DNA from: Sphingobium sp.
GTDB taxonomy: Bacteria > Pseudomonadota > Alphaproteobacteria > Sphingomonadales > Sphingomonadaceae
Direction: 5' to 3'
Length of the DNA: 32,129 nt
Assembly: GCA_017745115.1 (NCBI GenBank)
Contig: JAGIAA010000031.1
Coordinates: 1 to 32,129, forward strand
Shown here: positions 22,947 through 31,129 of the stretch, in pieces
Layout: each line of letters begins with the position of its first letter
Position numbering within the stretch: position 1 is the stretch's first letter
Made by a program: the position numbers and the translations under genes
Notes under the pieces: generated by a model
Seen by the model: only the letters and a program-made list of their open reading frames with translations
What the model was told of the DNA's origin: nothing
Database searches by the model: none

Positions 22947-23528
22947 TCAGCGGATGCGGGGCAGCGAGCCAGGTGCGGCAAGGCCGCGCGCCATGGATTC
23001 GAGCACGGCGCGAAGCTCGGGGTCGGAGACCTCGCGCAGGCCTTCGCCGATCTCGGTGGGTACCGGGCGGAGCATGGGCGGCGGGGGACGGTCGACCGGT
23101 TCGGCAGCCTTGACCTCGCCCTGCCGGAGCGAGACGCGCGAGACCGCGTCGTAGCCGAAGAAGCGGTTCACCCGCTCGATGATTTCGGGAACGATGTGCT
23201 GGACCATCGGGCCATGGCCGCTCGCGACGACGAGCTGCAGCGTGCCGCCCGAACGGCGGCCCTGCGGGAAGCGGATGAGCTCGGGCGCCGTCAGGGCCGC
23301 GTGACGCTTGCCGACGATCTCGGCCCAGCGCGTCACGACGCTCGACTGGATGAAACCGAACTTGCGGAAGGCGGCGCGGCCGATGTCCGGCATGAGATCC
23401 GAGATGGCGCGCGCAGAGCCGACACGCGGACGCTCGGCAGGCGCTTGCGCGACCGCTTTCGGCTTCCTCGTCCCACTGGTCTTCGAAGCGCTTTTCGTCT
23501 CGGGGCCTTCAGTCATCCGGGGGTTCAT
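22947..23528 (-). CDS. dciA: DciA (DUF721) family protein
   Basis: The 193-aa protein has a disordered basic N-terminus (SASKTSGTRKPK...), then the DUF721/DciA domain. Motifs are FRKFGFIQSSVVTRWAEIVG, HAALTAPELIRFP, GTLQLVVASGHGPMVQHIVP and INRFFGYDAVSRV-like NRFFGYDAVSRVSLRQG. DciA is the ancestral loader partner of the DnaB replicative helicase in bacteria that lack DnaC. This fits its place next to smc and mutY. The start is ATG 23528 or 23516; neither has a clear Shine-Dalgarno. It is divergent from mutY with only 14 bases between the start codons as called. Confidence 0.88.
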   Translation of the reverse strand: MNPRMTEGPETKSASKTSGTRKPKAVAQAPAERPRVGSARAISDLMPDIGRAAFRKFGFIQSSVVTRWAEIVGKRHAALTAPELIRFPQGRRSGGTLQLVVASGHGPMVQHIVPEIIERVNRFFGYDAVSRVSLRQGEVKAAEPVDRPPPPMLRPVPTEIGEGLREVSDPELRAVLESMARGLAAPGSLPRIR

Positions 23529-23542
23529 GCCATAGCGGGGCC

Positions 23543-24667
23543 ATGGCAGTCGATGGCTTAATCCAGCATGAGCAAGATGTGGCCGTGCGGCTGTTGCGCC
23601 ATTATCGCAAGCATGCCCGCACGCTGCCCTGGCGCAGCCCGCCGGGCACCCCGGCGCAGAGTCATGATCCTTCCTGGCCTTATCGCGTGTGGCTGAGTGA
23701 AATCATGCTGCAGCAGACCACCGTGGCCGCGGTCATTCCCTATTTCGAGAAATTCACGAGGCGCTGGCCGACGGTCGAAGCGCTGGCGAATGTCGACGAG
23801 GCCGAGCTCATGGCGGCCTGGGCCGGCCTTGGCTATTATGCACGCGCGCGCAACCTGCTCGCCTGCGCGCGGACGGTCGCGCGGGATCATGGAGGGCGCT
23901 TTCCCGAGACGGAGGAGGGGCTTCGGGCCCTGCCCGGCGTCGGCGCCTATACGGCCGCCGCCATTGCCGCGATCGCCTTCGGCAAGCGCGCCGTCGTGGT
24001 CGATGGCAATGTCGAGCGCGTGGTGAGCCGGCTGTTCGCAATCGAGGCGCCGTTGCCGGGCGCCAAGCCGGTCCTGCGCGACCTCGCCGGCGGCATCATC
24101 CCGGATGAGCATCCCGGCGATTTCGCGCAGGCGATGATGGACCTTGGCGCCACCATCTGCACGCCGCGCAATCCGGCGTGCGGCATTTGTCCGCTCATGG
24201 AAGACTGTGCTGCACGGCGGCAGGGCGATCCGGCGCGCTTCCCCGTCAAGGCTGCCAAGAAGGCGCGGCCGGAGCGCAAGGGAACGGCCTGGTGGATCGA
24301 AGCGGAGGGCCAGGTCTGGCTCGTGCGCCGACCGGACAAGGGCCTGCTCGGCGGCATGAGAGCGCTGCCGACCGGCGATTGGCGCGAGGGCGAGCGCAAC
24401 GATACGCCGCCGCTTCCCGGCCGTTGGCAGAGCATGGGCACGGTCCGCCATGTCTTCACGCATTTCGCGCTGGAGCTGTCGGTCGAAGCTTTGATCCTGC
24501 CCGTGAAGCCGGAGGCAGCGCTGCTTGCCAGCGCGGTGGGGGATGGCCAATATTGGCCTATCGACCAGATCGAGCAGGCGGGTCTGCCGACATTGTTTGC
24601 GCGGGCGGCCTCGCTGGCCGTCGCATCGGAGACGGGGGCGCTGATGGAGACGGGGAGCGCGGCATGA
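23543..24667 (+). CDS. mutY: A/G-specific adenine DNA glycosylase MutY
   Basis: The 374-aa base-excision-repair enzyme removes adenine paired with 8-oxoguanine. The catalytic Glu53 lies in LSEIMLQQT, the helix-hairpin-helix in LPGVGAYTAAAI (130-141) and the catalytic Asp154 in VVVDGNVERV. The [4Fe-4S] cysteines are 206, 213, 216 and 222, with the exact MutY spacing 7-3-6. The C-terminal Nudix-like domain that reads 8-oxoG is present (GQVWLVRRPDKGLLGGM; HVFTHFALELSV). It overlaps nudC by four bases (ATGA) and leads a four-gene coupled operon. Confidence 0.97.
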   Translation: MAVDGLIQHEQDVAVRLLRHYRKHARTLPWRSPPGTPAQSHDPSWPYRVWLSEIMLQQTTVAAVIPYFEKFTRRWPTVEALANVDEAELMAAWAGLGYYARARNLLACARTVARDHGGRFPETEEGLRALPGVGAYTAAAIAAIAFGKRAVVVDGNVERVVSRLFAIEAPLPGAKPVLRDLAGGIIPDEHPGDFAQAMMDLGATICTPRNPACGICPLMEDCAARRQGDPARFPVKAAKKARPERKGTAWWIEAEGQVWLVRRPDKGLLGGMRALPTGDWREGERNDTPPLPGRWQSMGTVRHVFTHFALELSVEALILPVKPEAALLASAVGDGQYWPIDQIEQAGLPTLFARAASLAVASETGALMETGSAA

Positions 24668-25581
24668 GCGATGTGATCGAGCGGTCCGGCGCCAGGCCCA
24701 TTGCCTTTGCCGGCGGCCCGCTCGACCGCGTCGACCAGATCCGCATCGACCCCGAACGCCTTGCGGAGACCTGGGCCGATCCCCGCGCGCGCATTGTCGT
24801 GCTCGACGGGCTCGACCCAGTGCCGGCCGAGGGCGGCATGCTCGAGACCATGGCTGTCGCGGCGGATGCGCGGCTCATCGATCATGCGCTGCTCGGCGTC
24901 CGTCCCGATGGCTCGCCGCTGTTCGTCTCGCTCTTGCCCTATCCGACCAGTGCGCATGAACCGACATTCCCGCCGCGCGTCTGGCAGATCGCTGCGCTGC
25001 TGCAGGCGGAGGAACTGGCCATTTATGGCGGGGCGCGGAGCCTCGCCGACTGGCATCAGCGGCACCAGTTTTGCGCGAAATGCGGGCAGCCGACCGCGCC
25101 GATCAAAGCGGGATGGGCGCGGCAATGCGGCGCCTGCGCGACCGAGCATTTTCCGCGCACCGATCCGGTCGTCATCATGCTCGCAGAATATGAGGGCAAG
25201 GTGCTCGTCGGCCGAAACGGGCGCTTCCCGCCGCGCCGCTTCTCTGCGCTGGCCGGCTTCGTCGAGCCGGGCGAGACGATCGAGGAAGCGGTGCGGCGCG
25301 AGCTGTTCGAGGAGGCCGGCATTCGGGTCGGCCGCGTCGACTATCTGATGAGCCAGCCGTGGCCGTTCCCGTCGCAGCTCATGATCGCCTGCATCGCGCA
25401 GGCTGAAGATGACGCGCTGACGCTCGATACCGCCGAGATCGCCGAGGCGATCTGGGTCAGCCGCGCCGATGTGGTGAAGGCCTTTGCCGAAGAGGACGAT
25501 GCGCTCTTCCTGCCGCCATCGTCCATCGCGGTCGCGCGCCACATGCTGGAGCTGTGGGTGGAGCGGAGTGCGCAGCGATGA
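24664..25581 (+). CDS. nudC: NADH pyrophosphatase / NAD-capped RNA decapping hydrolase NudC
   Basis: The 305-aa Nudix enzyme hydrolyses NAD(H) and removes NAD caps from RNA. A four-Cys zinc finger (Cys137, 140, 155, 158) precedes the Nudix domain. The Nudix box GFVEPGETIEEAVRRELFEE runs from residue 198 with its metal-binding REx2EE. SQPWPFPSQLM just after it is the NudC-specific motif for nicotinamide dinucleotides. It is longer than E. coli NudC (about 257 aa) because of an N-terminal extension, usual in Alphaproteobacteria. Both ends overlap neighbours by ATGA. Confidence 0.96.
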   Translation: MSDVIERSGARPIAFAGGPLDRVDQIRIDPERLAETWADPRARIVVLDGLDPVPAEGGMLETMAVAADARLIDHALLGVRPDGSPLFVSLLPYPTSAHEPTFPPRVWQIAALLQAEELAIYGGARSLADWHQRHQFCAKCGQPTAPIKAGWARQCGACATEHFPRTDPVVIMLAEYEGKVLVGRNGRFPPRRFSALAGFVEPGETIEEAVRRELFEEAGIRVGRVDYLMSQPWPFPSQLMIACIAQAEDDALTLDTAEIAEAIWVSRADVVKAFAEEDDALFLPPSSIAVARHMLELWVERSAQR

Positions 25582-25811
25582 TGCAGTGGATCGTTTCTCT
25601 CGCGATCCTCGTCGCCGCATTCTTCCTGGTGCCGGCTTCGATGCGCTCGATGCAACGTTCGCGAAAGGGGCGGGCCGGTATCCTGAACTCGTTCGCGGAC
25701 GGCATGGCCACGTCGCTCGATCCGTCCCGCAAGCTGATCGTCGAGGAAATGGAAAAACGCCAGAACGAGGACGGTGAAGAGGTCGGCGGCGAGGAAGAGA
25801 AGCTGAAATGA
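25578..25811 (+). CDS. Small 77-aa membrane-anchored protein
   Basis: The start at 25578 overlaps the nudC stop (ATGA; ATG 25581 also possible), and the stop overlaps the next gene in the same way. The N-terminal helix WIVSLAILVAAFFLVPASM is a single membrane anchor. The rest is basic (RSMQRSRKGRAG) and then strongly acidic (EEMEKRQNEDGEEVGGEEEK), so the tail is probably cytoplasmic and disordered. No family recognised. Double start/stop overlap strongly supports a real gene. Confidence 0.7.
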   Translation: MMQWIVSLAILVAAFFLVPASMRSMQRSRKGRAGILNSFADGMATSLDPSRKLIVEEMEKRQNEDGEEVGGEEEKLK

Positions 25812-26440
25812 GCGGCGGCCCGGCCATGCCGCTGCATCGGCGTCTGCTCACCACCATCGATCTCACCGGCACCTTCGTGCTGTCCGTCCATGGTGCGTCC
25901 GTCGCTGCGGGCGCTGGCCTCGACCTGCTCGGCATTGTCGCGATCGCGCTCATCTCGGCCATGGGCGGGGGCGTCATGCGCGACCTGCTCGTCGGGGAGG
26001 CGCCGCCCGAGGCACTGCGCGGCTGGCCGCTCCTGACGGTGGCGCTGACCGGCGCGCTGCTCACCATCCTCTTCATCCACCGCGTTGCCGGCATTCCCGA
26101 AGGACCGTTGCTGGTCATAGACGCGCTCGGACTTTCGTTGCTGGCCGTGGCGGCAGCGGAAAAGTCGCTGGAATACAAGCTCACGCCCATTGCGGCGATC
26201 ATGATGGCGGCCATTGGCGGCTGCGGCGGCGGCGCCATGCGCGACGTGCTGTTGCGGCAGGTGCCCGCCGTTCTGCGCACCGATTTTCTCGCCACCGCCG
26301 CCATTGCCGGGGCGGCGGTGCTGGTGATCAGCCGCCGGTTCGGGCTGCGCCCGGCCTGGGCTGCGCTGGCCGGCGGCTCCACTTGCTGCCTGCTGCGCCT
26401 GATGGCGATCTGGCAGGGCTGGCAACTACCGCACCTGTGA
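25808..26440 (+). CDS. TRIC / UPF0126 (YicG-type) membrane channel or transporter
   Basis: The 210-aa polytopic protein is built of two homologous three-helix repeats plus a seventh helix, as in prokaryotic TRIC channels. Each repeat carries the motif GGG[VA]MRD[LV]L (about residues 53-61 and 140-148), the kinked pore helix of the family. Some relatives (E. coli YicG) move glycine, others conduct K+; the sequence does not decide. The start overlaps the upstream gene by four bases, making it the last gene of the mutY-nudC unit. Confidence 0.9.
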   Translation: MSGGPAMPLHRRLLTTIDLTGTFVLSVHGASVAAGAGLDLLGIVAIALISAMGGGVMRDLLVGEAPPEALRGWPLLTVALTGALLTILFIHRVAGIPEGPLLVIDALGLSLLAVAAAEKSLEYKLTPIAAIMMAAIGGCGGGAMRDVLLRQVPAVLRTDFLATAAIAGAAVLVISRRFGLRPAWAALAGGSTCCLLRLMAIWQGWQLPHL

Positions 26441-26532
26441 CACGAGGGACGCGGCTGAGTCCCTGCATTGCGTCCGTCCGGGCGCGGGTCTAAAGCGCGT
26501 GATCCTTCTCTTTCTGCCGGATTCCCTCACCC

Positions 26533-27879
26533 ATGCTGAGCCTCGATGAAGCCCTGAACCGCGCGCAATCCCTGGTCGATGCCGCGCGCAAAGCGGGGGC
26601 CGACGCGGCCGATGCCATCTACGGTTGCGATGCCTCGGCCGGCGTCACTGTGCGGCTCGGGCAGCTCGAGGATGTCGAGCGCTCGGAATCCGAGCATATC
26701 GGCCTGCGCGTCTTCGTGGGCAAACGCTCCGCCACCGTCTCCTCGTCCGATCTTGCGCCGCGCACGCTGTCCACATTGGTCGAGCGTGTCCTCGCCATGG
26801 CAAGCGAAGCGCCCGAGGACGCGTATGCCGGCCTCGCGCCCGAGGATCGGCTGATGCGCCGGAAATTGCCGGGCCTCGATATCGACGACGGTCAGGAAGC
26901 GGACATGGCCGCGCTGCGCGAGCGGGCGCTCGCTGTGGAGGATTCGGCGCGCGCCGTGCAGGGCGTCACCAACAGCGAGGGCGGTGGCGCAGGTCATGGC
27001 CGGGCGCAGGTCGCCCTGGTGACGAGTCATGGTTTTGCCGGCGCCTATGGCGGCTCGAGCCACAGCCTCTGGGCCAGCGTGCTGGCCGGCGAAGGCGCGA
27101 ACATGCAGCGCGATCATGCCAGCCATAGCGCGCGCCATCTCAAGGACCTGGAGTCGGCAGATTCCATCGGCCTTCGCGCCGGCACACGCGCCGTCTCGCG
27201 GCTCAATCCGCGCCGTGTGCCGAGCGGCGCGATGCCGATCATCTTCGATCCCCGTGTCGGCGGCAGCCTGATCGGGCATGTGCTGGGTGCGATGACCGGC
27301 CCGGCCGTCACGCGCAAGGCGAGCTTCCTGCTCGGCAAGAAGGGCGAGCGCATCCTGCCCGCCGGCATCAACATCGTCGACGATCCGCTGCGGGTCCGGG
27401 GCCTCCGCTCGCGCCCGTTCGACGGCGAAGGCCTGCCGACCGCCAAGCTCAATCTGATCGACGACGGCATCCTCACCGATTGGCTGCTCGACAGCGCTTC
27501 GGCGCGGCAGCTGGGCGAGCGCCCGACGGGTCATGCCACGCGCGGGGGCGGATCGCCGGGCGCGGGCGCGACCAACGTCCATCTCGAAGGCGTGAGCGAG
27601 ATGACGGCGCGCGAGCTGTCCGCGGGGATCAAGCAGGGCATCTATGTGACCGAGCTCATCGGCCATGGCGTGAATGGCGTAACGGGCGATTACAGCCGCG
27701 GCGCCTCGGGCTTTCTCATCGAAAACGGTGCCATTGGCGACGCGGTCTCGGAAGTGACGATCGCCGGCAATCTCAAGGACATGATGCTGAACCTCGTCGC
27801 CGCCAACGACCTCGAGTTCCGCTATGTGGTGAATGTGCCGACGCTGCGCATCGATGGGATGACCGTTGCCGGCGAGTGA
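26533..27879 (+). CDS. pmbA: TldE/PmbA subunit of the TldD-TldE metalloprotease
   Basis: The 448-aa protein is the PmbA/TldE type of the TldD/PmbA family: no HExxxH zinc motif is present. It therefore needs TldD, encoded elsewhere, to form the protease that opens modified peptides. Family features are GVTVRLGQLEDVERSES near the N-terminus, the central KASFLLGKKGERILP and DDPLRVRGLRSRPFDGEG, and the C-terminal Gly-rich THVHL-like ATNVHLEG with GYFIENG-like GASGFLIENG and a final VPTLRIDGMTVAG. No good ribosome binding site is seen before the ATG at 26533. It overlaps the next gene by 14 bases. Confidence 0.95.
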   Translation: MLSLDEALNRAQSLVDAARKAGADAADAIYGCDASAGVTVRLGQLEDVERSESEHIGLRVFVGKRSATVSSSDLAPRTLSTLVERVLAMASEAPEDAYAGLAPEDRLMRRKLPGLDIDDGQEADMAALRERALAVEDSARAVQGVTNSEGGGAGHGRAQVALVTSHGFAGAYGGSSHSLWASVLAGEGANMQRDHASHSARHLKDLESADSIGLRAGTRAVSRLNPRRVPSGAMPIIFDPRVGGSLIGHVLGAMTGPAVTRKASFLLGKKGERILPAGINIVDDPLRVRGLRSRPFDGEGLPTAKLNLIDDGILTDWLLDSASARQLGERPTGHATRGGGSPGAGATNVHLEGVSEMTARELSAGIKQGIYVTELIGHGVNGVTGDYSRGASGFLIENGAIGDAVSEVTIAGNLKDMMLNLVAANDLEFRYVVNVPTLRIDGMTVAGE

Positions 27880-28669
27880 CCCGCGCCTTGCACCGATAAC
27901 CGACATCGTGAGGGAGGCGGCACAAGCCGCCATGGCCTACTGGACGCTGGACAAGCGTGTCGAAGGCCAGTGGGAAAAAGAACCCGGACAGCTGGTGAGC
28001 GAGGCCGATCTCATGGTCGATGCCATGCTGCGCGAGCGGCTGACCGCGCTCATTCCCGAAGCGGCCTGGCTATCCGAGGAAAGCGCGGCGTCGCCGGGCC
28101 GGGCGGACAAGCGCCTCGCCTGGGTCGTCGACCCGATCGACGGCACCCGCGATTTCGTGCGCGGGCGCCCCGGCTGGGCGGTCTCGGTCGCGCTGGTCGA
28201 GGAGGGCGAGGTCGCGGTCGGCATTCTGGCGGCGCCGGCGCGAAACGAACTCTGGTGGGCGGCGCGGGGCGAGGGGGCGTGGCGCAACGGCGTGCAGCTG
28301 CACTGCGGATCGCACTCCATGCTTTCTAAGGCGCGTGTGCCGGCCGACCATCTGCGCGGTGTCGACATCGATTATGTGCTGGTCCCCAAGCCGAACAGCA
28401 TCGCGTTGCGCATCGCCATGGTGGCGGCCGACGAGGCGGACGCGGTGGCGAGCATCCGCTGGGGCGCGGAATGGGACATTGCCGCCGCCTGCATCATCGC
28501 GCGCGAGGCAGGCGCGATCGTCACCGACGTGATGGGCCGGCCGCTCCGCTTCAATCGGCCAGATCCGCGTGCGCTTGGCATTTTGTGCACGGTGCCGCAG
28601 ATCCATGCGGCTGGCGTCGCCCGGCTGCATGACCGCGCCGTTGCGGTCCTCGGCGAAGGGCAGGGCTGA
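27866..28669 (+). CDS. Inositol monophosphatase-family phosphatase (possibly CysQ-type)
   Basis: The 267-aa enzyme belongs to the lithium-sensitive Mg-dependent phosphatases. The metal residues are present: Glu71-Glu72 (WLSEES), DPIDGT at 89-94 and Asp204 in WDIAAACIIAREAGA. Substrates could be inositol phosphates or 3'-phosphoadenosine 5'-phosphate (CysQ); the compact length and the VSEADLMVD start fit either. The TTG at 27866 lies inside the 3' end of pmbA, giving a 14-base overlap and probable translational coupling. The third metal-binding site residues all look intact. Confidence 0.9.
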   Translation: MPASDPRLAPITDIVREAAQAAMAYWTLDKRVEGQWEKEPGQLVSEADLMVDAMLRERLTALIPEAAWLSEESAASPGRADKRLAWVVDPIDGTRDFVRGRPGWAVSVALVEEGEVAVGILAAPARNELWWAARGEGAWRNGVQLHCGSHSMLSKARVPADHLRGVDIDYVLVPKPNSIALRIAMVAADEADAVASIRWGAEWDIAAACIIAREAGAIVTDVMGRPLRFNRPDPRALGILCTVPQIHAAGVARLHDRAVAVLGEGQG

Positions 28670-28737
28670 AGGGGTCGTGCGAGAAGCGCCTGCGCTGTCA
28701 CGGCGCAAGCGCGCGGTCAAATTCCGGAGGACTGTCC

Positions 28738-29673
28738 TCAGACGGGACGCGTCCAGAGATCGGCCTCGCGCGCACGGTCGCGATAGATCCATTTGCGCCG
28801 CCGCGCCTGGCGCCAGGCGTTGAGGGCGAAGCCAGCTTTCTCGACCTTGGAGGTGTAGACGCGCGTTTCGAGCGCGCGGGCGGGATCGGCGGCGACCTTG
28901 CGGGCGATGGCGCCATAGATGGCGGCGGCGGAGAGCACCGCCCAGGCCGAGCGGTGCGGCAGGGCGGGCGTGCCCTGGCGCGCGCTCCGCTCATAGGCGG
29001 CGGCGAGGTTCGCGAGACGCTTGGCGAGGCCGGCGAGCCCGGCCCGGTTCTCCGGGGCCATGATGGCATCCGTCGCAATCCCCGTCTCGGCCAGCCAGTC
29101 CGCCGGTAGGTAGCAGCGGCCGGCGGCGGCATCCTCGGCGATATCGCGAGCGATGTTGGCGAGTTGGAACGCCAGGCCGAGGTCGCAGGCGCGGTCCAGC
29201 GTCGCCGCATCGTCCGGGTCGACGCCCATGACGATGGCCATCATGCAGCCGACGCTGCCCGCGACGTGATAGCAATAGCGCATCAGATCCGCTTCGCTTT
29301 GCGGACGCCAGCCCTCCGCATCGAGCGCGAAGCCGGCGATGAGATCGTCCATGTAACGCCGCGGGATGCGGCACTCGTCCGCCACGACCTTGAGCCCCTC
29401 GAAGGCGGGCGGCAGCTGGCCGATGCCGAGCAACGCGTGATCGGTCAGCGTCTCGATCTCGGCCAGGCGCGCCTGCGGATCGTCGGTCGTGGACATGGTG
29501 CCGCCATGATCCTGGCCGTCGGCAATGTCGTCGCAGGCGCGGCACCACGCATAGAGCAGCCAGGCCCGCTCGCGGGTCTGCGGATCGAACAGGCGGGAGG
29601 CGGCGCGGAAGCTCTTCGACCCGCGCGAGATGCTCTCGCGGGCGTGGGCGACGAGGGCGGCGCGATCCGTCAT
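28738..29673 (-). CDS. crtB: Phytoene synthase CrtB (squalene/phytoene synthase family)
   Basis: The 311-aa enzyme joins two geranylgeranyl diphosphates to phytoene, the first committed step to carotenoids. Both Asp-rich Mg-diphosphate motifs are present: DDIAD at 48-52 (YAWCRACDDIAD) and DIAED at 177-181 (LANIARDIAED), followed by CYLPADW. A SxGSKSF-like SRGSKSF near residue 17 is typical. It lies in the same strand run as crtI, although three unrelated genes come between. It is convergent with the phosphatase gene (68 bases between stops). A hopanoid-type HpnC/D enzyme is less likely given crtI nearby. Confidence 0.93.
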   Translation of the reverse strand: MTDRAALVAHARESISRGSKSFRAASRLFDPQTRERAWLLYAWCRACDDIADGQDHGGTMSTTDDPQARLAEIETLTDHALLGIGQLPPAFEGLKVVADECRIPRRYMDDLIAGFALDAEGWRPQSEADLMRYCYHVAGSVGCMMAIVMGVDPDDAATLDRACDLGLAFQLANIARDIAEDAAAGRCYLPADWLAETGIATDAIMAPENRAGLAGLAKRLANLAAAYERSARQGTPALPHRSAWAVLSAAAIYGAIARKVAADPARALETRVYTSKVEKAGFALNAWRQARRRKWIYRDRAREADLWTRPV

Positions 29674-29722
29674 CGGCGCTGTGCTCCTACGAGGGATGGG
29701 CTAATTTGCGCGCCCGATCCGC

Positions 29723-30046
29723 TCATGAGGGTCGCGGCCCGAACAGGATGATCGATGCACCGCCCAAACACACGACCGCGCCGATGAGGTCCCAGCGGTC
29801 TGGCTTCGCCCCTTCGATGAGCCACAGCCAGAAGATCGCGGCAGTGATGTAAACGCCGCCATAGGCGGCGTAGGCGCGGCCTGCATGATCGGTATCCACC
29901 AGGGTCAACAGCCATGCAAACAGCGCCAGGCATGCCAGGCCCGGCATGAGCCACCAGATGGATTTGCCCATGCGCAGCCAGGCCCAAAAGGCGAAGCATC
30001 CGGCAATTTCGGCAAAGGCTGCGCCAATATATGCGAAGGCTGTCAT
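29723..30046 (-). CDS. YnfA/UPF0060-family small membrane protein
   Basis: The 107-aa protein has four membrane helices: [60 protein letters not shown] and [29 protein letters not shown] and the conserved [17 protein letters not shown] order identify UPF0060 (YnfA), distant relatives of small multidrug resistance pumps. ATG 30046 was chosen over 30076 because the family starts there. It lies 49 bases upstream of crtB on the same strand and probably shares its mRNA without a metabolic link. Confidence 0.9.
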   Translation of the reverse strand: MTAFAYIGAAFAEIAGCFAFWAWLRMGKSIWWLMPGLACLALFAWLLTLVDTDHAGRAYAAYGGVYITAAIFWLWLIEGAKPDRWDLIGAVVCLGGASIILFGPRPS

Positions 30047-30095
30047 CGAGGCCCTCCGCCCCAGCCCCACTCCCAAGGGCGAGAGGCCAGAAACG

Positions 30096-30686
30096 TCACA
30101 ACCTGCTCACCGGGATCGCGGTAATCGGCGTGTGCGGCTCATAGGCCGACATGGCGTCGATCAGATCGGGCAGCGTGTCGCGCGCGATGAGGATGCCCGC
30201 GTGGGCGGGGCGGACGAAGCCGACGTCGATCATGTGCTGGTTGAAGTCGAGCAGCTTGTCGTAGAAGCCGCCGGCATTGAGCAGGCCGACCGGCATGCTG
30301 TGATAGCCGAGCTGGGCCCAGCTCACCGCTTCCCACAGCTCGTCCATGGTGCCGACGCCGCCGGGCAGGGTGACGAAGCCGTCCGAGAGCGACGTGAACA
30401 GCGCCTTGCGGGCATGCATGTCGGGCACGACGTGCAGTTCGGTCAGGCCGCGATGGGCGACCTCGGTGTTGACCAGTGCCTGGGGGATCACGCCGATCAC
30501 CTTGCCGCCGGCCGCCAGCGCTGAATCCGCGACCGCGCCCATCAGGCCCAGCTTGCCGCCGCCATAGACGACGGTGATCCCGCGCTCGGCGAGCGTGGCA
30601 CCGGTCAGCCGCGCCGTCTCCATGTAGATGGGGTCGGCCGGGGTCGCGGATCCGCAATAGACTGCAAGGGCATTCAAGGCGGTCAT
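30096..30686 (-). CDS. LOG-family nucleoside 5'-monophosphate phosphoribohydrolase
   Basis: The 196-aa Rossmann-like protein shows the LOG signatures MHARK (about 90-94) and PGGVGTMDE (108-116), plus [12 protein letters not shown] near residue 40. Family members cut the ribose-phosphate from (modified) AMP and, in plants and some bacteria, release active cytokinins. In most bacteria the physiological substrate is uncertain. The ATG overlaps the stop of the Tdi1-like gene (ATGA), so translation is coupled to it and transcription to crtI. Confidence 0.93.
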   Translation of the reverse strand: MTALNALAVYCGSATPADPIYMETARLTGATLAERGITVVYGGGKLGLMGAVADSALAAGGKVIGVIPQALVNTEVAHRGLTELHVVPDMHARKALFTSLSDGFVTLPGGVGTMDELWEAVSWAQLGYHSMPVGLLNAGGFYDKLLDFNQHMIDVGFVRPAHAGILIARDTLPDLIDAMSAYEPHTPITAIPVSRL

Positions 30687-31129
30687 TCGACGACTTTCAA
30701 TTCTATCGTTGTTCCATCCGGCAGATCCTTGATCTGTCGCGCCAGAGAGCCGGTGAAGCGAACAAGCTCTTCGATCGACACGGTGGCTATGTTGTCCTGC
30801 TCATAAGCGCCGCCAAGGGCGGGGGCGATTTTCCAATGGTAGGAGCGGCCGGGCCCAAGCTCACCAAGCGCTGCTCTAGCCTGCTCGATAAGCCTTGTGG
30901 ACTCCCAGACTTCGCGCACGTCCGGATCGGCCATATAGGCGAAGAGCGCCTCATCGCCATCTGCTACATCGGTCAACACGAGTAATTCGGGATCGCAATA
31001 GCTGTAGCAACCTAACTCATCCTTGAGGATCAGATGGCCGAATGGATTGATCGCGGTGATTGCCGCGTAGCGCCGGCCGGTCCATCGCCATGCATCGTTG
31101 AAAATGTCGATCAGGACGGCATCACTCAC
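30683..31129 (-). CDS. Tdi1/DUF1851-type immunity-like protein
   Basis: The 148-aa soluble protein looks like the C-terminal domain of the type VI secretion immunity protein Tdi1 (formerly DUF1851). Landmarks are PFGHLILKDELGCYSYCDPELL (about 29-50), then LGPGRSYHWKIAPALGGAYEQDNI (91-114) and a final amphipathic helix. Tdi1 neutralises the DNase effector Tde1 in Agrobacterium; many relatives have no known partner. The GTG at 31129 was chosen: it lies inside the last codons of crtI (8-base overlap) with GGAGAG about ten bases upstream. An in-frame extension to 31183 would be fully inside crtI and shows no family sequence. No effector or T6SS gene is visible. Confidence 0.75.
   Translation of the reverse strand: MSDAVLIDIFNDAWRWTGRRYAAITAINPFGHLILKDELGCYSYCDPELLVLTDVADGDEALFAYMADPDVREVWESTRLIEQARAALGELGPGRSYHWKIAPALGGAYEQDNIATVSIEELVRFTGSLARQIKDLPDGTTIELKVVE

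Noticed and set aside
23947..26382. An 811-codon minus-strand open frame across mutY, nudC and the TRIC gene
   Set aside because: It spans four coupled, clearly identified plus-strand genes and is low-complexity Arg/Ala/Pro sequence without motifs.
26441..26532. Possible small RNA or terminator in the gap before pmbA
   Set aside because: Only a weak GGGAC/GTCCC pairing with an eight-base loop and no T-run is visible.
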